A stretch of 64,000 nucleotides of DNA from Lentisphaerota bacterium (GCA_024225035.1 JAAEMX010000430.1:1-64000); one strand, 5' to 3'; shown: positions 44,203 to 55,303, counted from the first letter of the stretch. Notes: a model not told the origin generated them from the sequence alone. Translations and numbers: made by a program.

Positions 44203-47157
44203 ATGCCTAGACCATCAATGTCAAAAAAGCAATCAGATAAACTTCTGTATGCTCAGAAGAAATATCCGCAATTTAAGCTTTCCACCGCACCTAAAAAGCC
44301 ACAAAAACAATACCGGCAACATTCTTCCTCATTCATGCCAGTCTGGACATGCCAAATAGCCAATTATCTTTTTTACAGGAAGTTTTTGCAAGCCTATAAA
44401 GCTGAAAAAATGATGATTTACCAGATCAAATGGGCAAAAAATATGGGGGCCTCAAGCAAACGCCCTCAAGACTATATTAAGGTAATAAAAAAACTTGAAA
44501 GTCAAAAAGCAATAAAATCCGGAACGGGTGTATACTTTGGTTACGATGACAAGGACATAGTCAATTACTTTATGCGTGACGGGCTCGAAATACAGGGTAA
44601 TGCAAACGGTTTTATAAAAAGCAGTGGTATTGGCACAGAGCTTATTGCAACATTAGATGTGGCCAAAATTCTAAATCCTTTCAGTTATCTCGACAGTATA
44701 TCTGTTGGGAATGTAGCAACGGTTTCCCTGTCATTATCCCCCACAACTAGAACTGCTCTTGCTGCAAAATATGACAAAAACAATGCCCGCTTTATTCTCC
44801 AGCATGCCCTTCCAGACCAAAAATGTCTGACTTCAAGACTTTTACAAGGATATATGGATAAATGCTTCTGGAATATGAAGGGATTTAAAATCGACAAAAG
44901 TGTCGCAGCTTCATTTGAACTTGGAGTTGTTGCTTCAGCAGGTATAAGTCTAGGAGACACAATAGATAAAGAGGTTATCACTAATAAGTTTAAAAAACTT
45001 CGATATGATGCATTTTACGATCCTATGTGCGACATTGGGGTAACCTTGAGTGCAGCAACAGGTTCGGGCAGGAACAGGGTTGAAAGCTTAATTTTTGTCG
45101 CGAATAAAGCTGCATATTTTTCTGACAATAGGATTATGAGAAAGGGCATATCAAAGGATGTTCTAAATGTACTGCATCCATATGATCTTGAAAAAAATCT
45201 GAAATATAAAACCCAGAAAAGCATATTAAACAAAAATTATAATAATTATCAATGCCGGATTCGCAAATTTGATGATTACCCGGCGTATGTCTATATTTTA
45301 ACAACAACCTCCAACTCAAAACTTGATTTGGGAAAAGCAACACTGATTTCGAGACTCAGGCTAAAAAATCAAGTAAACGCAAACTTACGGGTTGGTGACG
45401 GCACATACTTTAGAAAAAAACAGGAATTTGCTCGCTTTAACGCGTTGGCCCTCGGGGGGGATCTAAATGCCCAGGCTCACATATTTGAGCATAAAACTGC
45501 ATATAAGAATAGAAAGTCAAGGTTGTGTCTTCCTTTCAGGCCTTATCCCAACAGCAAAAAACTTTATATCTATAATCAGGACACAGAGATTCTATATACG
45601 AAAGAAAGAGCATACTCTTTCATGGGGTATAAAGCTACAATGAACGCGCTTTGTTCTCTCTCTCTAGAATATAGAAATGCTCCAGATCAAATCGTTGAGG
45701 ATGACTTAAATTGGGAATTTGTTAAAAATGAAATTATTGAACCTTCTACAGCTTATTCATCTAAAAATGGTTACATAGGAAAAAAAACCAATACTTTCGC
45801 AGAAAACAGTCTATACAGCAATAGTATATATTCAGAAAACACGATGATGTACACTTCTATCAACCATATTTTCCGAATTGATAGAGAAAAAGAATGCAAA
45901 GGCTCTTCCTTCACCATTGGAAGGTCTATTGATCTCACTACTCTAACTATTTTCTACGATAAATATTTCATTCTAAAAAAACTGATTAGCAAAACCTCTG
46001 CTCGCAGTTTAAAATTTTTGTTGAATCGTAAAGACCTAAGCATTTCAGATTGCTTAAGAAGTAAATCAGAGTTTTTGACTTACCTGCAAAGAGCAAAGGA
46101 TGTTCTAAAAAGCACCAAGGAGACTTCCCAAAATCCTGAAAAAAAACAAAGTTTCTTTCAAAGACTGACCAGCTTAAGCTCAAGCAACAGCCTAAGCCAG
46201 ACACGCCCTCAAAGCACTTCTGACACTGTTCTGGCAAACTTCAGCGTTGAAAAATTCAAATCTCTTTCAGCCAATTCAGGTATGAGGAGAAGAAAAACAG
46301 TCACAGCTATTGATAAAGCGCTGAAAAGGTACTGGGATCACGTTCAAAAATTCAATAATGGTGTTTATACTTATGCTTCCGATGATGTCTTTTTTGAAGA
46401 AATAAATGCCAGAACAGGACTATTACTTAATATTAAAGATGAGTGCCTGAAATGGAAAAACAGCCATAAATTCACTAATGTACGCAGGCAAGCTGTAGAC
46501 AATCTAATGCGAGCGTGCAATGCATCAGTAAAGTTTTATACAGCTGGGTCAATGAATATAAAGAGTTTCAAAATAAGATTTCAGACCATACTTGAATATC
46601 AAAAGCTGCTGGTTTTATTCAAACCATTAGAAGTTATGTTTGAAGCCCTTAAAATATCAAAGAGAGTCGGCCTTGAATACATATTGCCTGGCACTAACCA
46701 TCGAAAGAGTAAAGGTGTTATTGGACTAATCTACGATTTAGTTGGGCGTGAAAATATAAAAGCAGCTATCTTTGAAACTGTATTTGATGTTAATGTCAAC
46801 TATTTATCGGCACATATAGGCAATAAAGTCTATTATTATTCTAAAGATCAAGGAAAAGATTTTAAAGATATATCGCTACCAACATCAAATTACCTAAAAT
46901 ACGCTAATGAAAAAACTAACGTCGGTTTTAGAATCATTTTCCGCAGAGAAGATTCTTTCGAAAACAGAACGAATATTTTCCAGCTTGGCACTCGTCTTAT
47001 GCCTCTCCAGTCCAGGCAAAAGTTTGATATTAATCTTTCGTTCAGTTATCAACATCAGCAAAGTGCCTTTACCGGCATTTCGCTGTACAGCGCCTCTAAT
47101 CCTTGGAGAAAAAGTAAAAATATCGATGATTATTACAAGACAATACTAGTATCTTAA
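44203..47157 (+). CDS. Unknown 984-aa protein, twin A
   Basis: I do not recognise this family. The basic N-terminus (KKYPQFKLSTAPKKP) is followed by a conserved SFMPVWTCQIANYLFYR block, a YQIKWAKNMGASSKRP helix, GVYFGYDDKDIVNYFMRDG, and an alternating-polarity stretch (VATVSLSLSPTTRTALAAKY) that could be beta strands. A Ser-rich linker sits near residue 660 (SLSSSNSLSQ). The C-terminus has RVGLEYILPGTNH and ends SASNPWRK plus an identical last 15 residues in the twin. No classical signal peptide. It shares its upstream leader with the twin at 47432. A structural, toxin or effector role is possible, without direct evidence. Confidence 0.6.
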   Translation: MPRPSMSKKQSDKLLYAQKKYPQFKLSTAPKKPQKQYRQHSSSFMPVWTCQIANYLFYRKFLQAYKAEKMMIYQIKWAKNMGASSKRPQDYIKVIKKLESQKAIKSGTGVYFGYDDKDIVNYFMRDGLEIQGNANGFIKSSGIGTELIATLDVAKILNPFSYLDSISVGNVATVSLSLSPTTRTALAAKYDKNNARFILQHALPDQKCLTSRLLQGYMDKCFWNMKGFKIDKSVAASFELGVVASAGISLGDTIDKEVITNKFKKLRYDAFYDPMCDIGVTLSAATGSGRNRVESLIFVANKAAYFSDNRIMRKGISKDVLNVLHPYDLEKNLKYKTQKSILNKNYNNYQCRIRKFDDYPAYVYILTTTSNSKLDLGKATLISRLRLKNQVNANLRVGDGTYFRKKQEFARFNALALGGDLNAQAHIFEHKTAYKNRKSRLCLPFRPYPNSKKLYIYNQDTEILYTKERAYSFMGYKATMNALCSLSLEYRNAPDQIVEDDLNWEFVKNEIIEPSTAYSSKNGYIGKKTNTFAENSLYSNSIYSENTMMYTSINHIFRIDREKECKGSSFTIGRSIDLTTLTIFYDKYFILKKLISKTSARSLKFLLNRKDLSISDCLRSKSEFLTYLQRAKDVLKSTKETSQNPEKKQSFFQRLTSLSSSNSLSQTRPQSTSDTVLANFSVEKFKSLSANSGMRRRKTVTAIDKALKRYWDHVQKFNNGVYTYASDDVFFEEINARTGLLLNIKDECLKWKNSHKFTNVRRQAVDNLMRACNASVKFYTAGSMNIKSFKIRFQTILEYQKLLVLFKPLEVMFEALKISKRVGLEYILPGTNHRKSKGVIGLIYDLVGRENIKAAIFETVFDVNVNYLSAHIGNKVYYYSKDQGKDFKDISLPTSNYLKYANEKTNVGFRIIFRREDSFENRTNIFQLGTRLMPLQSRQKFDINLSFSYQHQQSAFTGISLYSASNPWRKSKNIDDYYKTILVS

Positions 47158-47170
47158 ACAAATTATCTGT

Positions 47171-47194
47171 CCTTGCTGATAGGTGTCAGCAAGG
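47171..47194 (+). terminator. Hairpin after twin A
   Basis: CCTTGCTGA-TAGGTG-TCAGCAAGG is a perfect 9-bp stem, 14 bases after the stop codon. No T run follows closely, so efficiency is uncertain. Confidence 0.55.
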
Positions 47195-47431
47195 GCAGGA
47201 ATATTCTCCTTCTACCTGCAAAATTGACTCCCTTACCTAATTACAGATGCCCAAAACTAATTAAAAAATCTTTTAAAAAGCTATAACTATCTGTAACTAA
47301 TCTTAAGCTTTAACAGACTAAATACATAGCTGTAACTAAAGCTGCAGGGAGTAATTATTCAGCTTACATTGCAGCTCTTGTGGTGTTATGAAGGGAGTAA
47401 GAATATAACACCCACATGAAAGGTTACAATA
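47195..47431 (+). promoter_or_regulatory. Leader of twin B, homologous to that of twin A
   Basis: The order CTGTAACT, AACAGACTAAA, AGGGAGTAATTA (47346-47357), then a hairpin (GTGGTGTTAT paired with ATAACACCCAC) and GAAAGGTTACAATA before the ATG repeats the leader of the first twin. AGGGAGTAATTA lies 86 bases before this start and 95 before the other. Conserved untranslated structure suggests post-transcriptional control. Confidence 0.5.
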
Positions 47432-50380
47432 ATGCCTAATCAAGTCTCAAATACACAGTCAAAAAAGTCTCTTTATGCTCAGAAGAAATATCCGCAATTT
47501 AAAGTAGCCAAAGCCCCTAAAAAACCAAAAAACTTACTCAAGCGTCAACACTCTTCCTCGTTCATGCCAATATGGACATGCCAAATAGCCAATTATCTTT
47601 TTTACAGGCAGTTTTTGCAGGCCTACAAAGCTGAAGAGATGATGATTTATCAGATTAAATGGGCAAAAAATATGGGAGCATCAGCCAAACGCCCTAAAGA
47701 TTACGTCAAGATAATACAAAAACTTGAAAGTTCCAACGCGATCAAGTCTGGAACCGGAGTCTACTTCGGATATAACGACAAAGATATCATAAATTACTTC
47801 ATGCGCGATGGACTCGAACTGCAGGGCAACGCCAACGGCTTCATCAAAAGCAGCGGTATTGGAAAAGAGTTGATTGCAACATTAGATATTGCCAAAATAC
47901 TGAATCCATTCAGTTACTTTGACAACATAACAACAATTGGAGGATACGCAACAGTAGGATTGTCATTTTCCCCATCAACCAAAATGGCTTTAGGGGCAAA
48001 GTATGATAAAAATAAAGCCTGCTTTATTCTCCAGTACGCTCTGCCGAACCAGAAATGTTTGAGATCAATACCTCTAGGCGGATATATGAATAAAGGTTTC
48101 TGGAATATGAAAGGGTTCAAAATCGACAAATGTCTTTCTGCTGAATTTCAGCTTGGAATTACCGCATCGGCAAGTTTTAGCCTTGGACCATCTATAAGTA
48201 ACCACTCTGTTACCAATAAACATGGTAATTTGAATTATTGTGGTCAGGCAGGAATAGACAGTGACGTAGGGGTGACTTTGACCGCACTAGAGGGTGCCGG
48301 AAGACATAGAGTTGAAAACTTAATATTTGTAGCAAATCGTGCCGCATACTTTTCTGATAATACGACTATGAGAAGAAGCATTTCAAAGGATGTTCTAAAT
48401 GTACTAAGCACATATGATTTCGAGAAACAGTTGACTTACGAAAAGCAGAAAAGCATTTTATCTGAAAATTATAAGAATAATAACTGTCGGGTTCACCGTT
48501 TTGATGATTGTCCGGCATATGTCTATATTTTAACAACAACTCATTCCCGCCAAGTTGAATTGGGACAGGCTACATTACTTTCAAGGCTCAGAATTAATAA
48601 TCAAGCCAACTTGAATTATCAAATTAATGGTAAAAAGTATGTCCAAAGAAATCAGGAAATAAACCAACTAAACCTTTGGGGCAATCTGCTTGACTTTAAG
48701 GCCAAAGCTCATATATATGAACGCAAAGCCTCTTACAAGAAAAGAAAGTCAAGATTATGCCTTCCTTTCAAACCGTATCCAAATAGCAAAAGACTTTATA
48801 TATGCAATCAGGATACTGAAATCCTTTATTCAAAGGAAAAGGCATATTCCTTCATGGGGTATTCCGCAATAATTAACTCTCTTTGCGCCGTGTCTCTTGA
48901 ATATGAAAATTATCAGGACCCGCTTGAAGATGACGTTATCTGGAAAGATATAAAAGAAGAAATGTTTGGTAAACCTAATAGCTACGAATTGCATAAAGGT
49001 ATCATTACTGAAGGGAAATCTTTCAGTAAAAACCTTTATGAAAATAGTGAATATTCAGAAAATACTTTGATGTATACTTCTATTAACCATATCTTTCGGC
49101 CTGGCAGCAAAAAGAAATGCAAAGGCTCATGCTTCAATATAGGAAGATCTATCGACCTCACAACTCTTACTATTTTTTATGAAAAGTATTTCCGTCTGAA
49201 AGCGATAATTAGCAAAACCTCTTTGCGTAGTTTAAAGTTTTTGTTAAACCGTAAAGAAGTGAAAATAACAGACTGTTTCAGTAGCAAAACTGAATTTTAT
49301 GAATACAAAGAAAGAGCAAAAGAAATCTTAAGCGATATAAAAATAACAAAACCCAAAAAGAAAAGCTTTTTTAAGAAACTGTGTTCTATCAGCTCCACCG
49401 ACAGCTTAAGTCAACGACATCCCTATGGTGATGAAGATGTTGTTTTATCTAAATTCAGTGTTGAAAAGTTTAAATCACTCTCTGCTAATTCCGGCATGAA
49501 AAGAAGAAAAACTGTAACAGCTATCGACAAAGCTCTTAAGGGTTATTGGGATCATGTTATAACGTATTCTGGGAAAAAAGATTTTTATAATGACTTAGAG
49601 GAGCCTTTTAGAGAAATCAATGCCAGAATTGGGCTTTTAAGTAACATAATCGACGAATGTTATAAATGGAAAAAATCTCATAAATTTACAAACGTACGCA
49701 GACCGGCAATCGACAACCTGATAAGTGCATGTAAAGCTACAATCGACTATTATACCGACAATAACAATGGATTGCTACAATATAAAAAAAATGCGCTAAA
49801 ATTTAAAGTGATTCTAGAGTTTCAAAAAGTGATAACTTTGTTCAAAACACTAGAAGTCATGTTTGAGTCTCTTAATATACCGAAAAGAGTAGGTCTGGAA
49901 TACATACTGCCGGGCAATAACCATCAAAAGAATAAAGGTGTTATTGGACTCATTTTCGATTTGGTTGGACGTGAGAATATAAAGGCTGCTATCTTTGAAA
50001 CTGTATTTGATCTTGATCTTGACTATTTAGCAGGACATGTGGGCAGTAATGTATGTTATTACTCTAACGACAGAGGAAAAGATTTTAAAGATATAAAATT
50101 ACCAACAAAAAATTATCTAAAACAAGCCAATGAAAAAACTAACGTAGGTTTCAGGATTCTATATCGTCGGGAAGATTCCTTCGAAAACAGAACAAATATT
50201 TTCCAGCTTGGCACTCGGCTAATGCCTGTCCAATCAAGGCAAAAATTTGATCTTAATCTCTCGTTCAGTTATCAACATCAGCAAAATACCTTTACCGGCA
50301 TTTCACTGCACAGCGCCTCTAATCCTTGGAGGAAAAATAAAAACATCGATGATTATTACAAGACAATACTAGTATCTTAG
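47432..50380 (+). CDS. Unknown 982-aa protein, twin B
   Basis: Full-length paralogue of the preceding gene. N-terminal (SSFMPIWTCQIANYLFYRQF), mid (FSVEKFKSLSANSGMKRRKT) and C-terminal (SYQHQQNTFTGISLHSASNP) blocks are nearly identical to twin A. The segment around residues 400-460 and the 480-540 acidic loop differ, and the glycine/serine linker near 650 is recast. Selection therefore keeps both copies' cores. No recognised domain, no signal peptide, many Lys/Asn. GAAAGG precedes the ATG. Confidence 0.6.
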   Translation: MPNQVSNTQSKKSLYAQKKYPQFKVAKAPKKPKNLLKRQHSSSFMPIWTCQIANYLFYRQFLQAYKAEEMMIYQIKWAKNMGASAKRPKDYVKIIQKLESSNAIKSGTGVYFGYNDKDIINYFMRDGLELQGNANGFIKSSGIGKELIATLDIAKILNPFSYFDNITTIGGYATVGLSFSPSTKMALGAKYDKNKACFILQYALPNQKCLRSIPLGGYMNKGFWNMKGFKIDKCLSAEFQLGITASASFSLGPSISNHSVTNKHGNLNYCGQAGIDSDVGVTLTALEGAGRHRVENLIFVANRAAYFSDNTTMRRSISKDVLNVLSTYDFEKQLTYEKQKSILSENYKNNNCRVHRFDDCPAYVYILTTTHSRQVELGQATLLSRLRINNQANLNYQINGKKYVQRNQEINQLNLWGNLLDFKAKAHIYERKASYKKRKSRLCLPFKPYPNSKRLYICNQDTEILYSKEKAYSFMGYSAIINSLCAVSLEYENYQDPLEDDVIWKDIKEEMFGKPNSYELHKGIITEGKSFSKNLYENSEYSENTLMYTSINHIFRPGSKKKCKGSCFNIGRSIDLTTLTIFYEKYFRLKAIISKTSLRSLKFLLNRKEVKITDCFSSKTEFYEYKERAKEILSDIKITKPKKKSFFKKLCSISSTDSLSQRHPYGDEDVVLSKFSVEKFKSLSANSGMKRRKTVTAIDKALKGYWDHVITYSGKKDFYNDLEEPFREINARIGLLSNIIDECYKWKKSHKFTNVRRPAIDNLISACKATIDYYTDNNNGLLQYKKNALKFKVILEFQKVITLFKTLEVMFESLNIPKRVGLEYILPGNNHQKNKGVIGLIFDLVGRENIKAAIFETVFDLDLDYLAGHVGSNVCYYSNDRGKDFKDIKLPTKNYLKQANEKTNVGFRILYRREDSFENRTNIFQLGTRLMPVQSRQKFDLNLSFSYQHQQNTFTGISLHSASNPWRKNKNIDDYYKTILVS

Positions 50381-50388
50381 CCATATTA

Positions 50389-50422
50389 ATACTCCATGCC
50401 AACTGTTGTTGACATGGAGTAT
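50389..50422. terminator. Hairpin after twin B
   Basis: ATACTCCATG (50389-50398) and CATGGAGTAT (50413-50422) are a perfect 10-bp inverted repeat, eight bases past the stop, followed by AATTATAT. It sits between convergent genes and could serve the downstream side too. Confidence 0.6.
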
Positions 50423-50599
50423 AATTATATCAAAATTCATCAACTTACACCTCGTCTGAAAGAAGCGGGAGGCAATAAGCTGATGAAATTCGTTATTAGT
50501 TTAATTAATTAAACCTTTACAGTCCTGCAAAATATTTAAACAGGTTCCGCAGATATTTTATAGCCACAGAATCCCCTGCCGAATATGCTTTCATTGCAT

Positions 50600-53500
50600 T
50601 TACCTGGGAAAAATGCAGTGGCCTTGACCAAATTTTCTTTCAGCAATAGTCATTCCAAATGGCATTGGCTTCTCGCCTCTCTCTAATGTTCTTCCTGAAG
50701 CAATAACATTTTCACTTAAGGGGTGGAGCATACAATTGTAAACTTCACCGTACTTTGAGTTCCAAAATGCCCACAAGGACTTTTTGTTGATTCCACGGAA
50801 TACATCATGCTTTGGTTCAATCAAATCAACATCTGTTCCAACTGGATATAATTCAGGGAGCCCAATAGTAGATGAAGGAATATAAACTGGAAAATTCAGA
50901 CATTTGTATCTCATATGATTTTCCCATGGTACTTGTATATTATCGTTTTGCTCCATACATAAAAGCCTTCCGCCATGTTCCAGCCACTGTCTAATATGAC
51001 TTCCATTTTGGATAATATTTTCATCAATACAACCTGGAGCTATTATCAAATGAGAACTTTGAAGAGCTTGTGTAATACCTCCTCTGATTACTTCAAAACC
51101 CCAACTTTGCAGCAACTGTTCGGTTTGGTCGGCTATATCCCCATTACCGTAAAGACAGACTGGCTGTTGATTAACAAGTGGTTCCAATAAATCATGTTTT
51201 GAGCCAATAAATAGTTCGTATTCATTCTCAGCAATTAGGTCATTGTCTTGTTCAAGTTCTAGCTTTAACTTGTGTATTCCAGTTGTCACAGAGCTTGACA
51301 GGTGGAACTGATAAGGAATAATCTGTTTGCTTGAAGCTTGAAGAGTCGACATATTGATTACGTGCTCATCCAGCACTGAATCTGTCGCACTTAGCACTTT
51401 GACTCGAAGCTGAACGTTTTCTATATCGAAGAAATAATTGTTAAAACAATACATCTTCAAGTCCAGAACATCGCCTTTTGTCAGGTGATATCTCGCAAGT
51501 CCCTGCGGCAAAGAGCAAACCATGCAAGGAGCAAATCCGGCTTTATAAGCCTTTCCAATGTGACTTGTTGAAAGGAATATATCAGGATTGAGGTCACTTA
51601 GATAATATGTGTCAGTATCATAATTGAACAGAGCGCCACAGACAGAACCAACTCCATGAATGCTGTCATCAGATATTCTTGCCTGTTCTATCATTCTCTT
51701 GGCTCTGCTTGCAATGGCTTTCACAACTTTATCTTTATCAAGGCAATTATGAGCTCCAGCGATATTGATCCACGATCGCCCCTGCCACCAACCAATGTAT
51801 TCATCATTGCTCAATGCTTCAGCGTATTTTATTTTATTAATGGTCCCATCCTGATTAACAATATCATCAAATGTGTTTATATATAAATTCCAGTAAAAAG
51901 GAAAAATGTTTTTAGTCCCAAAATAAAAAAATGACTCTGTCGCGACACAAGCTTTTATACTGGGGTAATATTTATTGCTCCACTCCCATGAACACTGAGG
52001 AGCTAACCTCTGAAACATAGTTAATGGAACTGTATTCATTGCGGCACCACCGAAAATAAGTCCAGCAAAGCTGATAAAATCTAAAGGATGAGGTCCAACT
52101 ATCTGCCATGTACCATCGAGTGGACGTCCTTTAACAATAAAGGTATGCGTGCTTGAAAACGCAAGCCAAGGCGCCATGTCATTAAGAAAAGATCTCGTAT
52201 CCGGCAATAAAGGAGTTACGCCGGGCGCCCGGTTTGATTCCCCTTCAGGAGTAATTGCTACAATTGAAGGATGATTTTCCAAGGCTAGAATATTCCGCTT
52301 CGTTGCAACTTTGATATACTCCTGAACGCCCTCAGTACTAATTAAACCTTCAATCACGCAACCTGGGTCCATCCACGCCGCACCAGGGTAAATGGGGAAT
52401 TCGGAAATCCACCTTTCAGGAATTGACTCCTCTGGGTTAAGAATCATCTTTTTGGCTTTAACAGACAATTTCTCTTCCATAAAAATATCCGGTGTTGGAA
52501 ATTGCAGCAAGCCAAGTTCGTCACAGATAGAATTCATTATATCTGAAGCTATTTCCTCCTGCCTGTATATTACCATACAGTTATGTTCTTTTAACAGCTC
52601 AAGATATTTTCTCAAAAAACCGTTGTGATTATAGAAAAATAAAACATTATGTCGCAAGGGCGTTATTAAATGACCTTCATCAATGGAAATACCAGGTAAG
52701 TATAGTTTGTGACCATTCAGTTCAAAATGATTGGCAACCACCTTAAACTCACGCAACCCAAAACGCTGCCACCCTGCCCTTTCACCATCAATAAGTAACT
52801 TAAAATCGTAAAGGTAAGGATTGTACACATCCCAAAGTATAGGGCTGGAAATAGTAAGGTTGTGTGATATTTCATTAATTCCTGACTGCAGTTCCTGATC
52901 ACCAAAATCATACGTGAATACTTGTGAAGGATTCGATTTAGGGGAAATTTTTACAGTTAGATTAGACGTAACAGTAGAATTTCTAGTGTTCTTTAAACAG
53001 GCCTTAAAATTAACCGTATTCGGCAAGGCTGGGGTTAATATTAACCTTTCGCAGTAAGTTTCAGGTAAAACCCTGATGGTTACCGGACCATAAATGCCAG
53101 TCGAAAGCCTCCGTGTCTTCTCATGTCTGTATAAACGCACAGTTAGCTGATTGCGATCACCAAATTGAATCGCATCAGTAATATCAATTTTGTGACGTTC
53201 CGAAACTTTTTCAGGAGCCAGAGTAGTTAACTCAGCTACTTTCTGACCATTAACCCATACTGTTGGAGCCCATGCTATTGCTTCAAAGTAAAGAATTACT
53301 CTTTTCCCTGTCCATACGGCGGGAACATTAAATGAGCGGCGATAGTAGGCTGTACCCGGTTCTTCATCATCCTTCGGATCCGCACTAATGTCTTTGGGAA
53401 CCTGAACTAATTCCCATTCTGAATCATCATAAAACTTATCAAAATACCTGAAAATATTTTCTTGAGTTGTCAGGATATGGTCTTCTTCTCCTTTCATTCT

Positions 53501-55303
53501 CAAAAGCTTCCATGAACCGTTCAGGTAGAAGCTGTCATTCTGTTCATAGAATGGGTCGCAAAATTGAGGCTCCAATACTTTAACTTCAGGATTTACATTG
53601 ATATGCCCTGTAATTTCCAACCCCAAGCCGTTTCGATACAGTTTGGAAATCTCGTACTCACTTAGAGAGCGATGCCATATCGCAACCTCATCAACAAGCC
53701 CATTAAACGGATTAGCTCCATTTCCATGCGCACCAATTTGCCAGGATTCCATCGGCTTTAAGTATTGAGTTGACTGACATGAGTCAATCTTTACCCCATT
53801 GACATAACTATTAACAGTACTGCCGTCATATGTCACTGCAAGGTGAGCCCATTCAGCCTGCAAAGCTCCATCTAAAATTGTTTGAAAATTTCCTCCCTGC
53901 AAGGCCAGACCCAATGCATATTTTTTATAATGCACCCCAAAATAAAGCTCTGCTCCACTGCATCCCAATGCGGACGATAATGTTTCGCTAAAGGCAGTAG
54001 GGTTAATCCACGCTGAGTAAGTTATTGGATAATTGATGTTTAAGTTTGACAGCTGTACATGATTACCACCGTTAAAACAGCCTGCATAATCAAATTTACC
54101 GTTACTGTTAGTAGTGGCGCCGTTAACAGCCTGACCGTGAAATCCGTTTCCGGAGTAATCATCAACCTCACCGCTATTGCCAGTCCAGCCTGTACGGTTT
54201 AATTTCCAATAACCATAAAGCTTTGTGTAAAGAACGTTTGCAATATTCTTCTCCGCAAACAGGTTTATTCCCTCTCCATCATTGTAAAGACGCTTTATCT
54301 CTACTGGATCAAGAGCTTTATTCCATATATATACTTCGTCAATAAGACCTTTAAAAAACTTTTGTCCGTTAGCTGAGGCACCGATTAGCCACGGATTATG
54401 AGTACTTGAAAGATTTCCACTTGCCGGAATTGAAAATACTACTCCGCCATTAACATAATAACGAACTGTTGAACCGTCATAAGTAACGGCAAGGTGAGCC
54501 CACTTATTCGGAACCGCTCCCGGTGTAGAATAATAATAATTCTGGTTCTCTATTTCGATTCCAAATTGGTACTTATTAGACCCAACTCCTAAGTTAACGT
54601 CTCCCTGCAAACGTGACAGAGCAGACCCATTATTTTCAACTTCGTATGGCTTAATCCAGGCAGAATAAGTTATTGGGTAATTAAAGTCAATACCTCTGCA
54701 CTTTACATGATCATGTGGGTCAGTAAACTTTGCTGCCCTTCCCATCTTGCCGCCTAGAACAGTGTTTGCATTGAATGCCATACCGTGACGGCCGTAATCT
54801 GACAAATCAACGACCTCTGACTCTGTGCCGTTCCAGGAAATGTTTTCCATCCTCCAGTAGGCACGGAGTTTATCTGTAAGCGACGTCTTATTAATTGCGA
54901 TGGTTTTGCCGTTTCCATAATTATAAAGGTCACTGATATCTTCAGCAGTCAGTGCTCGTTTCCAAATGCAAACCTCATCTATTAAGCCATCAAATGAACC
55001 TGCTCCATTGCCTGAATTTCCAATATGCCATGGACAATCAGTCTTGGATAAAGATCCTGATATCGATTTTGAACCTACCTCTTGACCATTCAAATAATAA
55101 CAAATCTTACTGCCGTCATATGTCAGAGCAAGGTGAGCCCACTGCCCGGCAACTGCTCCAGATTGAACTTTATAATTTAACTCTGCACCATTATTAATAT
55201 AAATGTTAAACCAGTAATGCCCATTCAGCACTCCAAACGAAAACCCCTGCCAGTAACGTCCCAGCGCTAAGAACTTACCGGTTAGAGAGTTAGTTTTATC
55301 CAA
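50600..55303 (-). CDS. LamG repeat / GH2-like secreted protein, main part (frameshifted from its N-terminus)
   Basis: A 1567-residue open frame. Its first ~560 residues carry three LamG/concanavalin-like domains, each with the WAHLALTYDGSK / YYLNGQEV / FDGLIDEVCIWKRAL pattern. About residue 590 starts a GH2-type region: a jelly-roll with TAYYRRSFNVPAVWTGKRVI, an Ig-like domain ending GLREFKVVANHFELNGHKL, then a barrel with NHPSIVAITPEGESN, where family 2 enzymes have NHPSI-x-W-x-x-x-NE. The acid-base Glu seems kept but the neighbourhood is altered, so activity is uncertain. The frame starts in the middle of a LamG domain; the missing start and signal peptide are in the next entry. Confidence 0.7.
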   Translation of the reverse strand: MDKTNSLTGKFLALGRYWQGFSFGVLNGHYWFNIYINNGAELNYKVQSGAVAGQWAHLALTYDGSKICYYLNGQEVGSKSISGSLSKTDCPWHIGNSGNGAGSFDGLIDEVCIWKRALTAEDISDLYNYGNGKTIAINKTSLTDKLRAYWRMENISWNGTESEVVDLSDYGRHGMAFNANTVLGGKMGRAAKFTDPHDHVKCRGIDFNYPITYSAWIKPYEVENNGSALSRLQGDVNLGVGSNKYQFGIEIENQNYYYSTPGAVPNKWAHLAVTYDGSTVRYYVNGGVVFSIPASGNLSSTHNPWLIGASANGQKFFKGLIDEVYIWNKALDPVEIKRLYNDGEGINLFAEKNIANVLYTKLYGYWKLNRTGWTGNSGEVDDYSGNGFHGQAVNGATTNSNGKFDYAGCFNGGNHVQLSNLNINYPITYSAWINPTAFSETLSSALGCSGAELYFGVHYKKYALGLALQGGNFQTILDGALQAEWAHLAVTYDGSTVNSYVNGVKIDSCQSTQYLKPMESWQIGAHGNGANPFNGLVDEVAIWHRSLSEYEISKLYRNGLGLEITGHINVNPEVKVLEPQFCDPFYEQNDSFYLNGSWKLLRMKGEEDHILTTQENIFRYFDKFYDDSEWELVQVPKDISADPKDDEEPGTAYYRRSFNVPAVWTGKRVILYFEAIAWAPTVWVNGQKVAELTTLAPEKVSERHKIDITDAIQFGDRNQLTVRLYRHEKTRRLSTGIYGPVTIRVLPETYCERLILTPALPNTVNFKACLKNTRNSTVTSNLTVKISPKSNPSQVFTYDFGDQELQSGINEISHNLTISSPILWDVYNPYLYDFKLLIDGERAGWQRFGLREFKVVANHFELNGHKLYLPGISIDEGHLITPLRHNVLFFYNHNGFLRKYLELLKEHNCMVIYRQEEIASDIMNSICDELGLLQFPTPDIFMEEKLSVKAKKMILNPEESIPERWISEFPIYPGAAWMDPGCVIEGLISTEGVQEYIKVATKRNILALENHPSIVAITPEGESNRAPGVTPLLPDTRSFLNDMAPWLAFSSTHTFIVKGRPLDGTWQIVGPHPLDFISFAGLIFGGAAMNTVPLTMFQRLAPQCSWEWSNKYYPSIKACVATESFFYFGTKNIFPFYWNLYINTFDDIVNQDGTINKIKYAEALSNDEYIGWWQGRSWINIAGAHNCLDKDKVVKAIASRAKRMIEQARISDDSIHGVGSVCGALFNYDTDTYYLSDLNPDIFLSTSHIGKAYKAGFAPCMVCSLPQGLARYHLTKGDVLDLKMYCFNNYFFDIENVQLRVKVLSATDSVLDEHVINMSTLQASSKQIIPYQFHLSSSVTTGIHKLKLELEQDNDLIAENEYELFIGSKHDLLEPLVNQQPVCLYGNGDIADQTEQLLQSWGFEVIRGGITQALQSSHLIIAPGCIDENIIQNGSHIRQWLEHGGRLLCMEQNDNIQVPWENHMRYKCLNFPVYIPSSTIGLPELYPVGTDVDLIEPKHDVFRGINKKSLWAFWNSKYGEVYNCMLHPLSENVIASGRTLERGEKPMPFGMTIAERKFGQGHCIFPR

